The notes: generated by a model not told the origin, from the sequence alone. 64,000 bases of DNA from Neisseria animalis (GCF_900636515.1 NZ_LR134287.1:1860001-1924000), one strand, 5' to 3'; positions 1 to 11,852 are shown, counted from the stretch's first letter. A program made the numbers and translations.

Positions 1-1249
1 TTTTCTGCAAACCTGAAGCCACTTGACTCAACTTCCCTTGTATTGCCCGCAACTGTTCTCCGGCAGTATTCAGCTTGTTTTTCAACCTTATGTTCTCTTG
101 ATAAAGATTAACCAGTGTTTTTTCTAATCCCACATGCCCTTGATAAAGATTGGCCAACTTCTCCTCGGCGGGAACCGACAATTTGATGCATTCAATCAAA
201 TCAGGGGTAATATGCGTATCGACTGCATTGGCCAGTAGCTTTTCTACAAAACAAGACAATAAAAAGTCCTTGCTTTGATTGAAATTTTTCGCAAATTCAA
301 ATGAATCTGCAAATAAAGATACCAACTCAAGGGCTATTTCACCCGCGTTCTTTTTGCTAAAGCCACGACCGGAAAAATTATGATGTTTTGCAATCTCAAA
401 ATTATCATGATTCAAATAACCGCAACCGCCAAAGTGGTCATAACAGTAAACCGGCTTATGGCTTAACAGAGCATATTGAACCGTTTTCCCTATCGTTACA
501 ATAACATCATACCCGCCAATCAGTTGCGGCGTAATTTCAACTTGCGTTGTCCGCATACCGATAAAATCAACAGTAACGCCGTTTTGACCCAGCAATTTAG
601 CCGCTTCAACCATTTCCGTAGGCGGATGATTGGAAATCACGGCAATTTTCTTTAATTGCGCCAATCCCGTATTGGCTTGAACAAACTCATCAGGCGCGGC
701 ATTGTGGCTGACCGTTACTTGCTGCGGCGGTATGCCGAAACTGCTTAATTTTTCACGCGTTTCCTCGCTATTGGCAACAAAGTTTGCCTGCAGCTTCTTC
801 ATGTAAGGCAAAGCGCTCATTTCAAACATTTCAAATGGCGACAAATGTACTGAAATGATTTTCAATGAAAAATTTGATTTGTCGATTTGTGGATTCGCTG
901 ATTCGCTGATTCGCTGATTCGCTGATTCGCTGATTCGCTGATTCGCTGATTCGCTGATTCGCTGATTCGCTGATTCGCTGATTCGCTGTTTTCCCGTTTG
1001 TTTATGTTTAAACAAACGGGAAAACAGCGAATGCTGAGACCATACCAAGTCGTATTCTGACACATCAATATCATCGATGTTTCCAATAAGATCCGCCGCA
1101 GCAAAATGCTGCACCACAGGCCGGCCGAAAACATTGGCATAAACATGAACCACATCATTTTTCGCTTTAAAGTAGCGGTACAACTCTAAAATCTGTACTT
1201 CACTGCCTGCATACACTGCCAACTGATTGGTTAAAAGCAATATTTTCAT
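1..1249 (-). CDS. Phase-variable glycosyltransferase, 3' end outside window
   Basis: A reading frame opens at ATG 1249 (MKILLLTNQLAVYAGSE) and stays open through position 2, giving 416 codons with no stop; the end lies beyond the window. An AAGGAA ribosome site sits about 10 nt upstream. The N-terminus and later segments (VHLSPFEMFEM, ANSEETREKL, SHNAAPDEF, then a C-terminal nucleotide-sugar-type half with IAVISNHPP) fit a GT-B fold glycosyltransferase; this is family-level inference. The tail, from about residue 360, is coiled-coil-like (LYQGHVGLEKTLVNLYQENI). Residues 88-119 are four copies of QRISESAN, encoded by 12 copies of an 8-bp repeat. Twelve copies (96 nt) keep the frame, so the gene reads as ON here; gain or loss of one unit would shift the frame. 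Acceptor and donor are unknown. Confidence 0.8.
   Translation of the reverse strand, partial: MKILLLTNQLAVYAGSEVQILELYRYFKAKNDVVHVYANVFGRPVVQHFAAADLIGNIDDIDVSEYDLVWSQHSLFSRLFKHKQTGKQRISESANQRISESANQRISESANQRISESANPQIDKSNFSLKIISVHLSPFEMFEMSALPYMKKLQANFVANSEETREKLSSFGIPPQQVTVSHNAAPDEFVQANTGLAQLKKIAVISNHPPTEMVEAAKLLGQNGVTVDFIGMRTTQVEITPQLIGGYDVIVTIGKTVQYALLSHKPVYCYDHFGGCGYLNHDNFEIAKHHNFSGRGFSKKNAGEIALELVSLFADSFEFAKNFNQSKDFLLSCFVEKLLANAVDTHITPDLIECIKLSVPAEEKLANLYQGHVGLEKTLVNLYQENIRLKNKLNTAGEQLRAIQGKLSQVASGLQK
892..987. repeat. Octanucleotide tandem repeat, 12 x GATTCGCT
   Basis: Twelve perfect tandem copies of GATTCGCT on the plus strand (AGCGAATC on the coding strand) lie inside the glycosyltransferase reading frame. 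Because 8 is not a multiple of 3, each unit gained or lost changes the frame. All three frames of the array are free of stops and encode the same octapeptide, so termination would happen only after the array; one alternative frame stops at 862-864. Confidence 0.95.
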
Positions 1250-1375
1250 TAGTCAATGTTTCCTTGATTGAGTCTTGGCGAAAAATTTAGGGTTTATCGG
1301 GTATTATCCTTAATTCATACATGATCGATAATGAAACGGGAAATGCTGTTCAATACTTATTGTGATAATCCCAAG

Positions 1376-2257
1376 CTACGTTTTGCAGACGGCCTTTTCC
1401 CGCCCCAACCACTTCGGCAACATACCTGCCAGCAGCGCTGCCGCAATCACAACGACTACACCCGATACGGCCAACGGGGAAAGCCGCTCGCCCAGCAACA
1501 CTACCGCCAATAATACGCCGAACACCGGCTCAAGCGAAATCAACAGCCCCGACAAGTTGGCCGATACGCTGTTCATGCCTTTGTTCCACAACCAATAGGC
1601 AAACCAACTGCAACCGATACCCAAATACAGTAGAGCCGCTATGCCTTGGACATTCCAATCAATCTGCGGCGCAGGCGACAACACCAGCACAACCGGTAAG
1701 CACATAACTGCCGCCGCCGCAATCGACACCGGCGTATATGCTGCCGCGCCGATGTCGGCAATCAGCTTCTGCGTCGGGCGCATGACCAAGCAAAACACCA
1801 ATCCTGCCAAAAACACCAGCAGGCAGCCGAACAAATCAATTTCTCCGCCTTCCTCGCCACCGCCTAAAATCAGCAGCAACACGCCGAAAAATGCTGCCGC
1901 GCCGCACAACCAGTGATACCACTCTGCCTTGTCGCGAAAGAAGAAATGGCCGACCATCACCATCAAAATCGGCTCCAGCCCGACGATGGTTACCGCACTG
2001 GCGGCCGAGGTATATTGCACGCCGATTAACTGCAGCATCAGCACCGCCACATAGTTGCCAAACGCCAGCCACAACAGCGATTTCCATTTGTCTTTCGGAA
2101 TGCGCCCGAGCACGCGGCGGCAGGCCGGCAACACCAGCAATGCGGCAATCAGCAGGCGGATTTGTACCGCCCACACCGCGTCTAACATGGTGTAGGCGTA
2201 TTTCGCGGCGATAAACGAACTGCCCCACATAAACAAGGCGAGAATTTGAAAAAACAT
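1376..2257 (-). CDS. EamA/DMT-family transporter
   Basis: 293 residues with about ten hydrophobic segments and two internally similar halves, the usual size and layout of EamA (drug/metabolite transporter) permeases of the inner membrane. The N-terminus (MFFQILALFMWGSSFIAAKY) carries the family's W-G-S-S-F motif in the first membrane segment. It lies downstream of fis on the same strand and 126 nt upstream of the glycosyltransferase. Substrate cannot be predicted. The end of the gene contains a DNA uptake sequence (1381-1392). Confidence 0.88.
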   Translation of the reverse strand: MFFQILALFMWGSSFIAAKYAYTMLDAVWAVQIRLLIAALLVLPACRRVLGRIPKDKWKSLLWLAFGNYVAVLMLQLIGVQYTSAASAVTIVGLEPILMVMVGHFFFRDKAEWYHWLCGAAAFFGVLLLILGGGEEGGEIDLFGCLLVFLAGLVFCLVMRPTQKLIADIGAAAYTPVSIAAAAVMCLPVVLVLSPAPQIDWNVQGIAALLYLGIGCSWFAYWLWNKGMNSVSANLSGLLISLEPVFGVLLAVVLLGERLSPLAVSGVVVVIAAALLAGMLPKWLGREKAVCKT

Positions 2258-2271
2258 ATTTGCAGACGGCC

Positions 2272-2517
2272 TTAGGCTTCCAACAGGCCGTGTTGCAGCA
2301 GTTTTTTACGCAGCGTGTTGCGGTTCAAACCCAACATGGCTGCCGCTTTGGATTGGTTGCCGCCGCATTCTTCCATCACGCAGGCAAGCAGCGGTTTTTC
2401 TACTTGGTTCAATACCATATCGTAAACGGCACAAGGTGTTTCGCCGTCCAAATCTTTGAAATACTGCCTGATATTGTGTTCGATACATTGGGCGATGTCG
2501 GGGATATTGTTTTTCAT
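2272..2517 (-). CDS. fis: Fis-family DNA-binding protein
   Basis: 81 residues. The C-terminal half (GGNQSKAAAMLGLNRNTLRK) is the Fis helix-turn-helix, preceded by the dimerisation helices (YDMVLNQVEKPLL). Start chosen at 2517 because a GGAA ribosome site then has normal spacing; ATG 2523 is only 2 codons upstream and cannot be excluded. Fis bends DNA and modulates supercoiling-sensitive promoters; here it sits directly downstream of gyrB on the same strand, separated by a DUS-pair terminator. Confidence 0.88.
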   Translation of the reverse strand: MKNNIPDIAQCIEHNIRQYFKDLDGETPCAVYDMVLNQVEKPLLACVMEECGGNQSKAAAMLGLNRNTLRKKLLQHGLLEA

Positions 2518-2582
2518 ATTCATTGTTCCGTAGGATTTGAAGCGTTTATTTCGGATTGTCGGTCTGCACAAGTGGCTAAAAA

Positions 2583-2620
2583 GCCGTCTGAAAAATCGCG
2601 GTTTATCTTTTTCAGACGGC
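2583..2620 (-). terminator. DUS inverted-pair terminator after gyrB
   Basis: GCCGTCTGAAAAA and its complement TTTTTCAGACGGC face each other over a 12-nt loop just past the gyrB stop, the usual neisserial use of paired DNA uptake sequences as an intrinsic terminator. Confidence 0.8.
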
Positions 2621-2653
2621 CTCAAAACAAATTATATATGCAGAAACGATATA

Positions 2654-5206
<2,553 letters not shown>

Positions 5207-5217
5207 TTATTCCGACA

Positions 5218-6321
5218 TCAAATCCGCATCGGCATTACGATGTATTTGAAATTCGGATTGTTCGGTACGGTAAACAGCGTCGAGCGGTTGGCATCGCCGA
5301 AAGCGAGCTGCATGTCTTCCGAATGGATATTGCGTAATACGTCCATCAGGTAGCCGATGTTGAATCCGACTTCGAGTTCGCCGCCCTGATAGGCGATTTC
5401 CAGCTCTTCGCGTGCTTCTTCCTGCTCGTTATTGGAGCAGACCACGCTCAGCAAGCCCGGTTGCAGGAACAATCTTGCACCGCGGAATTTTTCGTTGGCC
5501 AAAATCGCCGCACGCTCCAATGCACCCAACAAGGCTGTGCGCGAAACCAAGAAAATTTTATCATTGTCCAGCGGAATCACGCGGTTGAAATCGGGGAATT
5601 TTCCGTCGATGACTTTGCTGACGATAACGGTATCGTTGCAGCGGAATCGCACTTGGTTGTTCAGCAGCTCGATACTGATTTCTTCGCTCGGATGATTCAG
5701 GAGCTTGAAGAGTTCCAATACGGTTTTGCGCGGCAGAATCACTTCGGCTTTGGGCAGCTCCGCTTCGATTTCGCTGGCGGCATAGGCCAGACGGTGGCCG
5801 TCGGTGGCGACGAGGCGGAGTTGCCGGCCTTCCACCTGCATCAATAAGCCGTTGAGATAATAGCGGATGTCTTGAACGGCCATGCTGTATTGCACTTGCG
5901 ACAACATGTTTTTAAAGTTTTCCTGCTTGAGCGAGAATGCCACGCTCACATCCTCGCCCACGCTCATCAGCGGGAAATCCTCGGCCGGCAGGGTTTGCAG
6001 GGCGAAGCGGGATTTTCCGGCCTTAAGTGTCAAACGGTTGTCCGCCCAATCCAAAGAAACGATGGCGCTCTCGGGCAGGGCGCGCAGAATGTCTTGGAGT
6101 TTCTTGGCATTGGTGGTAATGCGGAAATCACCGGCAGAGGCTTGCGGGCCGGCGGTATTGATTTGGATTTCCAAGTCGGTTGCCAAAATATTGGTTTGGC
6201 CGCCGCTGCTTTCGAGCAGGACGTTGGACAGAATCGGCAGGGTGTGGCGTCGTTCGACAATGCCGGTTACGGCTTGCAGCGGCTTGAGCAGGCTGTCGCG
6301 GTCGGCTTGTAAAATCAACAT
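5218..6321 (-). CDS. dnaN: DNA polymerase III beta sliding clamp
   Basis: 367 residues, the normal clamp length, with three repeated clamp domains. Recognisable family segments include TLPILSNVLLES near the N-terminus, DGHRLAYAASEIE in the middle and the C-terminal YIVMPMRI, where the last residues help form the partner-binding pocket. The clamp ring holds the replicative polymerase on DNA. It follows dnaA after 86 nt that carry a DUS pair. Confidence 0.98.
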   Translation of the reverse strand: MLILQADRDSLLKPLQAVTGIVERRHTLPILSNVLLESSGGQTNILATDLEIQINTAGPQASAGDFRITTNAKKLQDILRALPESAIVSLDWADNRLTLKAGKSRFALQTLPAEDFPLMSVGEDVSVAFSLKQENFKNMLSQVQYSMAVQDIRYYLNGLLMQVEGRQLRLVATDGHRLAYAASEIEAELPKAEVILPRKTVLELFKLLNHPSEEISIELLNNQVRFRCNDTVIVSKVIDGKFPDFNRVIPLDNDKIFLVSRTALLGALERAAILANEKFRGARLFLQPGLLSVVCSNNEQEEAREELEIAYQGGELEVGFNIGYLMDVLRNIHSEDMQLAFGDANRSTLFTVPNNPNFKYIVMPMRI

Positions 6322-6367
6322 GGGGTATTCCTTGTGATCAGGGTTAAGCGGGAATATCGGGGTTTGT

Positions 6368-6407
6368 TTTGCAGACGGCCTGTTGAGATACCGATGCCGT
6401 CTGCAAA
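6368..6407 (-). terminator. DUS inverted pair between dnaA and dnaN
   Basis: TTTTGCAGACGGC and GCCGTCTGCAAA face each other immediately past the dnaA stop. The stem could act as a terminator or attenuator between dnaA and dnaN; there is no strong T-run beyond the DUS itself. Confidence 0.55.
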
Positions 6408-7940
6408 TCAGTTTTGAATCATAATCAGCAGTTTTTCATAATCCTGCGCCAATTCGGGATCTTCTTCGCGCAATTTGGCAACGGCTTTCACGCCGTGCAT
6501 CACGGTGGTATGGTCGCGGTCTCCAAACGCAGCTCCGATGGCGGGCAAGCTGAGATTGGTCAGCTCCTTGGTCAGGCTCATGGCAACCTGACGCGGACGG
6601 GCGATGTTGCGCGTCCGCTTTTTGCCGACAATCTCGGCAGGCTTAATCCGGTAATGCTTGGCGGTTTCAAAAATAATCATGTCGGCGGTGATGACTTTGT
6701 GCTTCACCGCAATGATGTCCTGCAGCGACTCGCGTGCCAAATCAATATCGATGGGCTTGTTCATAAAACGGCTGCTGGCGCTGACGCGGTTGAACGCACC
6801 TTCCAGCTCGCGCACATTGGAACGGATGAGGTTGGCAATGAAAAACGCCGCTTCTTCGCTGATTTTCACGCCGGCGGATTCCGCTTTCTTCTGCAAAATC
6901 GCCACACGCATTTCCAACTCGGGCGGTTCAAGTTCCAGCGTCAAACCCCAAGAAAAACGGGATTTGAGGCGGTCGTCCATATCTTCGATTTTGGCAGGCA
7001 GTACGTCGCAGGTCAGAATCAACTGTTTTTTTTCATTATGGAAATGGTTGTACAGATAGAAAAATTCTTCCATCGTACGGTCTTTGCCTTTAATAAACTG
7101 AATATCGTCGATAATCAGCAAATCATATTGCTTGTATTGTTGCTTGAACGCATCAAACGTACCGTTGCGCGCGGCAACCATCAGGCTGCGTACATAATCA
7201 TCAGCGTGCATATAGCGCACCTTGGCATCCGGCTTGTTTTTCAGCAATTCGTTGCCGATGGCCTGAACCAAGTGGGTTTTACCCAAGCCAGTGCTGCCGT
7301 ACAGGAAAAACGGGTTGTAGTTTGTCCCCGGGCTTTCCGAAATCGCTTCCGCTGCCGCAGCGGCAAGGCGGTTGCCCTTACCCGCCACCAATGTTTCAAA
7401 CGTATAATCCGGCGACAGATTGGTTTTCTGATAACGCGCTTCTTCCGCCTCGCGCCGAACTTCTTCATTGATTTTCCCGACAGCCGCCTTCGGCTCTTCC
7501 GTTTTCGCGGCAGCAGCAGGCTTAGGCTCTTGCGGCAAACTTTTCAAACGCGCCGCCAAAATCTCCTGAGCACTTTTCTTTGATAACGAGCGGACGTTTT
7601 CAGATGGCGGCACATCAGATTTTTGTTCTACCGCCGTATCTGCCGTATCTTTATATCCCGCATCCGCCGCACCGCTTTCCGCCATCGCATAAGCCTGCCC
7701 CGCCCCGGGCTTGAATGCAAACGCACTTTGTTGCGGCGCAAGCTCGGCGCGAACCTGTTCGATTTTGGCAGCAAACTGGTTTTTGAGCATATTGCAGGCA
7801 AACTGGTTTTTGCCGTACACCACCCACACACCATCCTCCTCGCCCACGGTCAACGGCGCAATCCATTGACGGAACTGCTGTTCCGTAAGGGTATCGGAAA
7901 GTCTGCGGAGGCACAGCGGCCAAAATTCTGCTAACGTCAT
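6408..7940 (-). CDS. dnaA: Chromosomal replication initiator DnaA
   Basis: 510 residues. N-terminal domain I (FWPLCLRRLSDTLTEQQFRQW), a long low-complexity Ala/Pro/Lys linker (about 75-165), an AAA+ domain with Walker A GSTGLGKTH at about 215-223 and Walker B LLIIDDIQFI, and a C-terminal DNA-binding domain with GDRDHTTVMHG. It binds DnaA boxes at oriC and opens the duplex. Start set at 7940 (MTLAEFWP); the upstream extension to 8174 overlaps the presumed origin and has no family similarity. Confidence 0.97.
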   Translation of the reverse strand: MTLAEFWPLCLRRLSDTLTEQQFRQWIAPLTVGEEDGVWVVYGKNQFACNMLKNQFAAKIEQVRAELAPQQSAFAFKPGAGQAYAMAESGAADAGYKDTADTAVEQKSDVPPSENVRSLSKKSAQEILAARLKSLPQEPKPAAAAKTEEPKAAVGKINEEVRREAEEARYQKTNLSPDYTFETLVAGKGNRLAAAAAEAISESPGTNYNPFFLYGSTGLGKTHLVQAIGNELLKNKPDAKVRYMHADDYVRSLMVAARNGTFDAFKQQYKQYDLLIIDDIQFIKGKDRTMEEFFYLYNHFHNEKKQLILTCDVLPAKIEDMDDRLKSRFSWGLTLELEPPELEMRVAILQKKAESAGVKISEEAAFFIANLIRSNVRELEGAFNRVSASSRFMNKPIDIDLARESLQDIIAVKHKVITADMIIFETAKHYRIKPAEIVGKKRTRNIARPRQVAMSLTKELTNLSLPAIGAAFGDRDHTTVMHGVKAVAKLREEDPELAQDYEKLLIMIQN

Positions 7941-8280
7941 ATCAGGCTCGGTACGGAACATCAAAACAACGGCAAAGGCCGTCTGCAAAACGGCGGCACG
8001 CCCGAAATCCGCGCACTGACAGCGCATATTAATCAGACGGCGTACCGGATAAAAATACACAGTCTGCCGATTATAACTGATTTTTATCCACAGGACAGCG
8101 GGACCGTCTGATTTTTTGTCCACAAACCGCCCACCTGCCGTCGATACCGCCTGAAAACCGCACCGCAACCACACACCTCACCGCATCTCCGCACAAACCT
8201 TTCATATTGATTGACAAAAGTTGAAAATTACGGTGTAATTCACAGTTTAATTCCACCCTTACCGATTTTTAGGAAAAAAT
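7941..8280. other. Probable oriC interval between dnaA and rpmH
   Basis: A non-coding stretch between divergent dnaA and rpmH. It holds a consensus DnaA box TTATCCACA at 8084-8092 and a near-consensus box TTGTCCACA at 8116-8124, plus the rpmH promoter. The dnaA/rpmH neighbourhood is the commonest bacterial origin site. Only two good boxes are visible, so the assignment is inference. Confidence 0.55.
8211..8239 (+). promoter_or_regulatory. rpmH promoter
   Basis: TTGACA (8211-8216), 17-nt spacer, TGTAAT (8234-8239), about 40 nt upstream of the rpmH start: a near-consensus sigma-70 promoter for the rpmH-rnpA-yidD operon. Confidence 0.75.
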
Positions 8281-8415
8281 ATGAAACGCACTTATCAACC
8301 TTCAGTGACCAAACGCAAACGCACCCACGGCTTCCTGGTACGCTCCAAAACCCGCGGCGGCCGCGCAGTATTGGCCGCACGCCGCGCCAAAGGTCGCAAA
8401 CGCTTGGCCGTATAA
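8281..8415 (+). CDS. rpmH: 50S ribosomal protein L34
   Basis: 44 residues ([18 protein letters not shown]...), a complete, very basic L34, preceded by AGGAAAAAAT as ribosome site. It is a component of the large ribosomal subunit. It starts the conserved rpmH-rnpA-yidD-yidC cluster; rnpA begins 2 nt after its stop. Confidence 0.98.
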   Translation: MKRTYQPSVTKRKRTHGFLVRSKTRGGRAVLAARRAKGRKRLAV

Positions 8416-8417
8416 TC

Positions 8418-8759
8418 TTGGATTACTCTTTCGGCAAGCAGTACCGCTTATTAAAAACGGATGATTTCTCATCCGTTTTTGCATATCGCAACCGCAAAAG
8501 CCGCGAACTGCTGCAAGTTTCACAATCCGGCGACAATGGCCTGAACCACCCCCGCCTCGGTTTGGTGGTCGGCAAAAAAACCGCCAAACGCGCCAACCGC
8601 CGCAATTACATGAAACGCGTTATCCGCGACTGGTTCCGCCTGCACAAGGCCGAGTTGCCGCCGCATGATTTCGTGGTGCGCGTCAGCCGCGCCTTTACCG
8701 CCGCCGAAGCCGCCCAAGCGCGCATCCAACTGGCGCAACTGATGATAAAGAAACGCTGA
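8418..8759 (+). CDS. rnpA: Ribonuclease P protein component
   Basis: 113 residues; the protein subunit of RNase P that matures tRNA 5' ends. The family RNR motif is seen as [18 protein letters not shown]. No ATG fits: the likely start is TTG at 8418 ([17 protein letters not shown]), which matches the usual N-terminus and lies 2 nt after rpmH, so translation is probably coupled. Its stop overlaps the yidD start (TGATG). Confidence 0.93.
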   Translation: MDYSFGKQYRLLKTDDFSSVFAYRNRKSRELLQVSQSGDNGLNHPRLGLVVGKKTAKRANRRNYMKRVIRDWFRLHKAELPPHDFVVRVSRAFTAAEAAQARIQLAQLMIKKR

Positions 8760-8980
8760 TGTCCGCACTGCTGGCAAAACTCATGCTCTGGCTGATACGC
8801 TTTTACCAATACGCCGTCAGCCCCCTGATTCCGCCGCGCTGCCGCTACACGCCGACCTGTTCGCAATATGCTGTTGAAGCGGTTAAAAAATACGGCCCTT
8901 TCAAAGGCGGCTGGCTGGCCGCCAAACGCATTGCGCGCTGCCACCCCTTTGGCGGAAGCGGACACGATTCCGTCCCGTAA
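8759..8980 (+). CDS. yidD: Membrane protein insertion efficiency factor YidD
   Basis: 73 residues with the YidD signature [19 protein letters not shown] and the C-terminal [14 protein letters not shown]. It is a small membrane-associated helper for the YidC insertase. It overlaps the rnpA stop by one base. About 200 nt with two DUS copies separate it from yidC. Confidence 0.95.
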   Translation: MSALLAKLMLWLIRFYQYAVSPLIPPRCRYTPTCSQYAVEAVKKYGPFKGGWLAAKRIARCHPFGGSGHDSVP

Positions 8981-9188
8981 AACGGAGCATACCGCTTGCC
9001 GAGGCCGTATTCCAAGCGTACCAAACAAGATACGACCCGTCCGGCACGGCTTCCATATTGCGTTCATCGGGTCGGATATTCCATTTGCAGACGGCCTTTT
9101 GCACACTTCCCCTGTTCATTCCCCGCAATTTCTATATAATGCCGTCTGAAACTGCATTTTTACCCCTATTTACATTCCGGAAGTTGTT

Positions 9189-10832
9189 ATGGATTTTAAA
9201 AGACTCTTGGCATTTTTTGCCATCGCCTTGGCGATTTTGATGGGCTGGGAACAATTATTCCCGTCCCCGAAACCGTCTCCGGCACAACAACAGGCAGCTC
9301 AGCAGCAACAGACTGCGGCCACCGCCAAAACCGAAGCCGCACTCGCCCCTGCCACGCCGATAACTGTTACCACCGATACGGTTAAAGCCGTCATCGATGA
9401 AAAAAGCGGCGACTTGCGCCAACTGACCCTTCTGAAATACGAGGCCAACGGTGATGAGAAAAAACCGTTCGTCCTGTTTAACGACAGCAAAGACTACACT
9501 TACGTCGCCCAAGCCGAATTACTGGACGCACAAGGCAACAACGTCTTGAAAGGCGTAAACTTTACCGCCGCGCAAAAAGACTACACCCTCAATGGCGACA
9601 AGGTAGAAGTCCGTCTGAGCGCGCCGGAAACCAACGGCCTGAAAATCGACAAAGTCTATACCTTTGCCAAAGGCAGCTATCTGATTAACGTACGCTTCGA
9701 CGTTGCTAACAGCAGCGGCCACCCCGTCAGCCTGAACGCCAACTACAACGTCGTGCGCGACAACAGCGAGCCTGAAGGCCAAGGTTACTTTACCCATTCC
9801 TATGTCGGCCCCGTAGTGTACACCCCCGAAGGCGACTTCCAAAAAGTCGAATTTTCCGATTTGGACGATGATGCCAAATCCGGCAAAGACGAAGCAGAAT
9901 ATGTCCGCCGCACCCGAAGCGGCTGGCTGGGCATGATTGAGCATCACTTTATGGCAACATGGATTCTCCAGCCCAAAGACCAAGCCAGCATCTGCGCGGC
10001 AGGCGACTGCAGAATCGACATCAAACGCCGCAGCGACAACCTTTACAGCGCCAGCGCAAGCATTCCGCTGACCGCCGCGCCGGGTAACGGCAGCACCGTC
10101 ATCGCCGCCAACCTCTATGCCGGCCCGCAAACCACCGACGTCATCGCCGGTATCGCCGACAACCTGCAACTGGCAAAAGACTACGGCAAAGTACACTGGT
10201 TTGCCTCACCGCTGTTTTGGCTGCTGAACCAACTGCACAACATCATCGGCAACTGGGGCTGGGCAATTGTTGCCCTGACTGTCATCGTCAAAGCCGTACT
10301 CTATCCGCTGACCAACGCTTCCTACCGCTCGATGGCCAAAATGCGCGCCGTTGCGCCGAAGCTGCAAGCCATCAAAGAAAAATACGGCGACGACCGTATG
10401 GCGCAACAGCAAGCCATGATGCAGATGTATAAAGACGAAAAAATCAACCCGCTCGGCGGCTGTCTGCCGATGCTGTTGCAAATCCCCGTCTTCATCGGCC
10501 TGTATTGGGCGCTGTTCGCTTCCGTCGAACTGCGTCAGGCACCGTGGCTGGGCTGGATTCACGACTTGAGCCGTCCCGATCCGTTCTATATCCTGCCGCT
10601 GATTATGGCTGCAACCATGTTTGTTCAAACTTATTTGAACCCGCCGCCTACCGATCCGATGCAGGCGAAAATGATGAAGATTATGCCGCTGATTTTCTCA
10701 GTAATGTTCTTCTTCTTCCCCGCCGGTTTGGTACTCTACTGGGTAGTGAACAACCTGCTGACTATCGCCCAGCAATGGTACATCAATAAGAGCATCGAGA
10801 AACAACGCGCCCAAGGTGAAGTGGTTTCTTAA
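9189..10832 (+). CDS. yidC: Membrane protein insertase YidC
   Basis: 547 residues, the length of a proteobacterial YidC. N-terminal signal-anchor (RLLAFFAIALAILMGW), an Ala/Gln-rich linker, a large periplasmic beta-sandwich domain (about 60-340), then the conserved five-segment insertase core (NWGWAIVALTVIVKAVLYPL, and FIGLYWALFASVELR). It inserts and folds inner-membrane proteins with or without SecYEG. A DUS hairpin follows the stop. Confidence 0.97.
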   Translation: MDFKRLLAFFAIALAILMGWEQLFPSPKPSPAQQQAAQQQQTAATAKTEAALAPATPITVTTDTVKAVIDEKSGDLRQLTLLKYEANGDEKKPFVLFNDSKDYTYVAQAELLDAQGNNVLKGVNFTAAQKDYTLNGDKVEVRLSAPETNGLKIDKVYTFAKGSYLINVRFDVANSSGHPVSLNANYNVVRDNSEPEGQGYFTHSYVGPVVYTPEGDFQKVEFSDLDDDAKSGKDEAEYVRRTRSGWLGMIEHHFMATWILQPKDQASICAAGDCRIDIKRRSDNLYSASASIPLTAAPGNGSTVIAANLYAGPQTTDVIAGIADNLQLAKDYGKVHWFASPLFWLLNQLHNIIGNWGWAIVALTVIVKAVLYPLTNASYRSMAKMRAVAPKLQAIKEKYGDDRMAQQQAMMQMYKDEKINPLGGCLPMLLQIPVFIGLYWALFASVELRQAPWLGWIHDLSRPDPFYILPLIMAATMFVQTYLNPPPTDPMQAKMMKIMPLIFSVMFFFFPAGLVLYWVVNNLLTIAQQWYINKSIEKQRAQGEVVS

Positions 10833-10843
10833 CATGCAACAAT

Positions 10844-10887
10844 AAAAAAGGCCGTCTGCAAAATGCCGATTTTGCAGACGGCCTTTT
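10844..10887 (+). terminator. DUS inverted-pair terminator after yidC
   Basis: AAAAAAGGCCGTCTGCAAAAT and its complement form a long stem, flanked by A- and T-runs, 12 nt past the yidC stop. Confidence 0.85.
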
Positions 10888-11397
10888 AAATATCCGTATC
10901 ACACCGAACACAACAAGCCGACATCAGCGTACAGACGGGGCGTGTGCCAAACTTGTCGTCATAGTCATTTAAAATAAGAATGATACAGCGTTGCTTTGCC
11001 TTGCCGTACTATGTGTACTGTCTGCGGCTTCGCTACCTTGTCTCATTCTTATTTTATTCGACTATACCAATCCTTAGCTGTAACAGCTCAGGCGCAGCAA
11101 CACCGCATCATGCTTACTTTAAACAGTCGAGAACAAAACAAGGAAACAAAGCCACGGCATAACGGTATAAAAGCCGTCTGCAAAATCAATATTACCCCCA
11201 TCAGACAACAAAACATTTAAAACCGCAAACATTCCACAGCAGAACCGGCCAATCAAGCCGGACTGCACAATCAGCAAACACAGCAACGCCGTAACGCCGT
11301 ATCAAATGATTACCGCCATGCCACTCAACAACAAATGGCTGAAGATACAAAAAGATACAAAAAACGCTTTGACTATTTCCCTGCCATACCCATCAAC
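10888..11397. other. Gene-free stretch between yidC and the DUF442 gene
   Basis: About 510 nt with no convincing coding region. It holds one Correia-like element (10960-11066) and scattered DUS cores. The short open frames here lack ribosome sites and family similarity. Confidence 0.6.
10960..11066 (+). mobile_element. Correia-like repeat, short form (copy 1)
   Basis: 107 bp bounded by CATAGTCATTT and ATTCGACTATA. The internal segment resembles the inner part of classic Correia repeat-enclosed elements (GTACTGTCTGCGGCTTCG), but the ends read TATAGTC rather than TATAGTGG. It is non-autonomous and inserted next to TA. Confidence 0.75.
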
Positions 11398-11838
11398 TTA
11401 CAAGCCCTGCTCTGCCGCATTTTGCAGACGGCCTTCAAAATTGCTCAAATCCACGCCTGCCCGTGCCGCTGCTGCTTTTACCTCTGCCACGGCAACACCG
11501 TTCTGCACCTGATGAAAACCCCACAATAAAGAACAGCGCGTACCTGTACGGCAGTAAGCCAATACCGGTTTTCCGTTTGTACGGCCCAACAATGCTTGAA
11601 ACCCCTCCACGTCGGCAGCAGAAATTGTCGGCGCGGTAACAGGCTGATGATAAAAACAGTCAATCCCTGCCGCAGACAGCCATTGTTGTACTTGTGCAAC
11701 ATCGGGCTGCCCCTCTTCTTCCCCATCGGGACGGTTGCAGATAACTGCCCCAATACCCAGCTCAACAGCCTGCTTCACATCTTCCTCGCGGATTTGCGGT
11801 GCAATATAAAGATTATCGTCCAATTGAGCAATCGCCAT
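11398..11838 (-). CDS. DUF442 / TIGR01244-type phosphatase-like protein
   Basis: 146 residues. The loop AYCRTGTRCS resembles the cysteine active-site loop of dual-specificity-phosphatase-like DUF442 domains, the family also called beta-lactamase hydrolase-like. Substrate unknown. Of two adjacent ATGs (11841, 11838) the second has better spacing to AAAGGAG. A Correia-like element ends only 15 nt upstream of the start, so its terminal sequence forms the leader and may supply the promoter. Confidence 0.8.
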   Translation of the reverse strand: MAIAQLDDNLYIAPQIREEDVKQAVELGIGAVICNRPDGEEEGQPDVAQVQQWLSAAGIDCFYHQPVTAPTISAADVEGFQALLGRTNGKPVLAYCRTGTRCSLLWGFHQVQNGVAVAEVKAAAARAGVDLSNFEGRLQNAAEQGL

Positions 11839-11852
11839 CATTTCTCCTTTAC

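Noticed and set aside
892..987. Possible CRISPR array
   Set aside because: Perfect 8-bp tandem units without spacers; it is a coding microsatellite.
862..1158. A 98-codon leftward frame through the octanucleotide array
   Set aside because: It is a shadow frame; the true gene starts at 1249 in a different frame and stays open through the array.
8211..8417. Long N-terminal extension of rnpA through rpmH
   Set aside because: Covers the promoter and rpmH in another frame; the RnpA similarity begins at TTG 8418.
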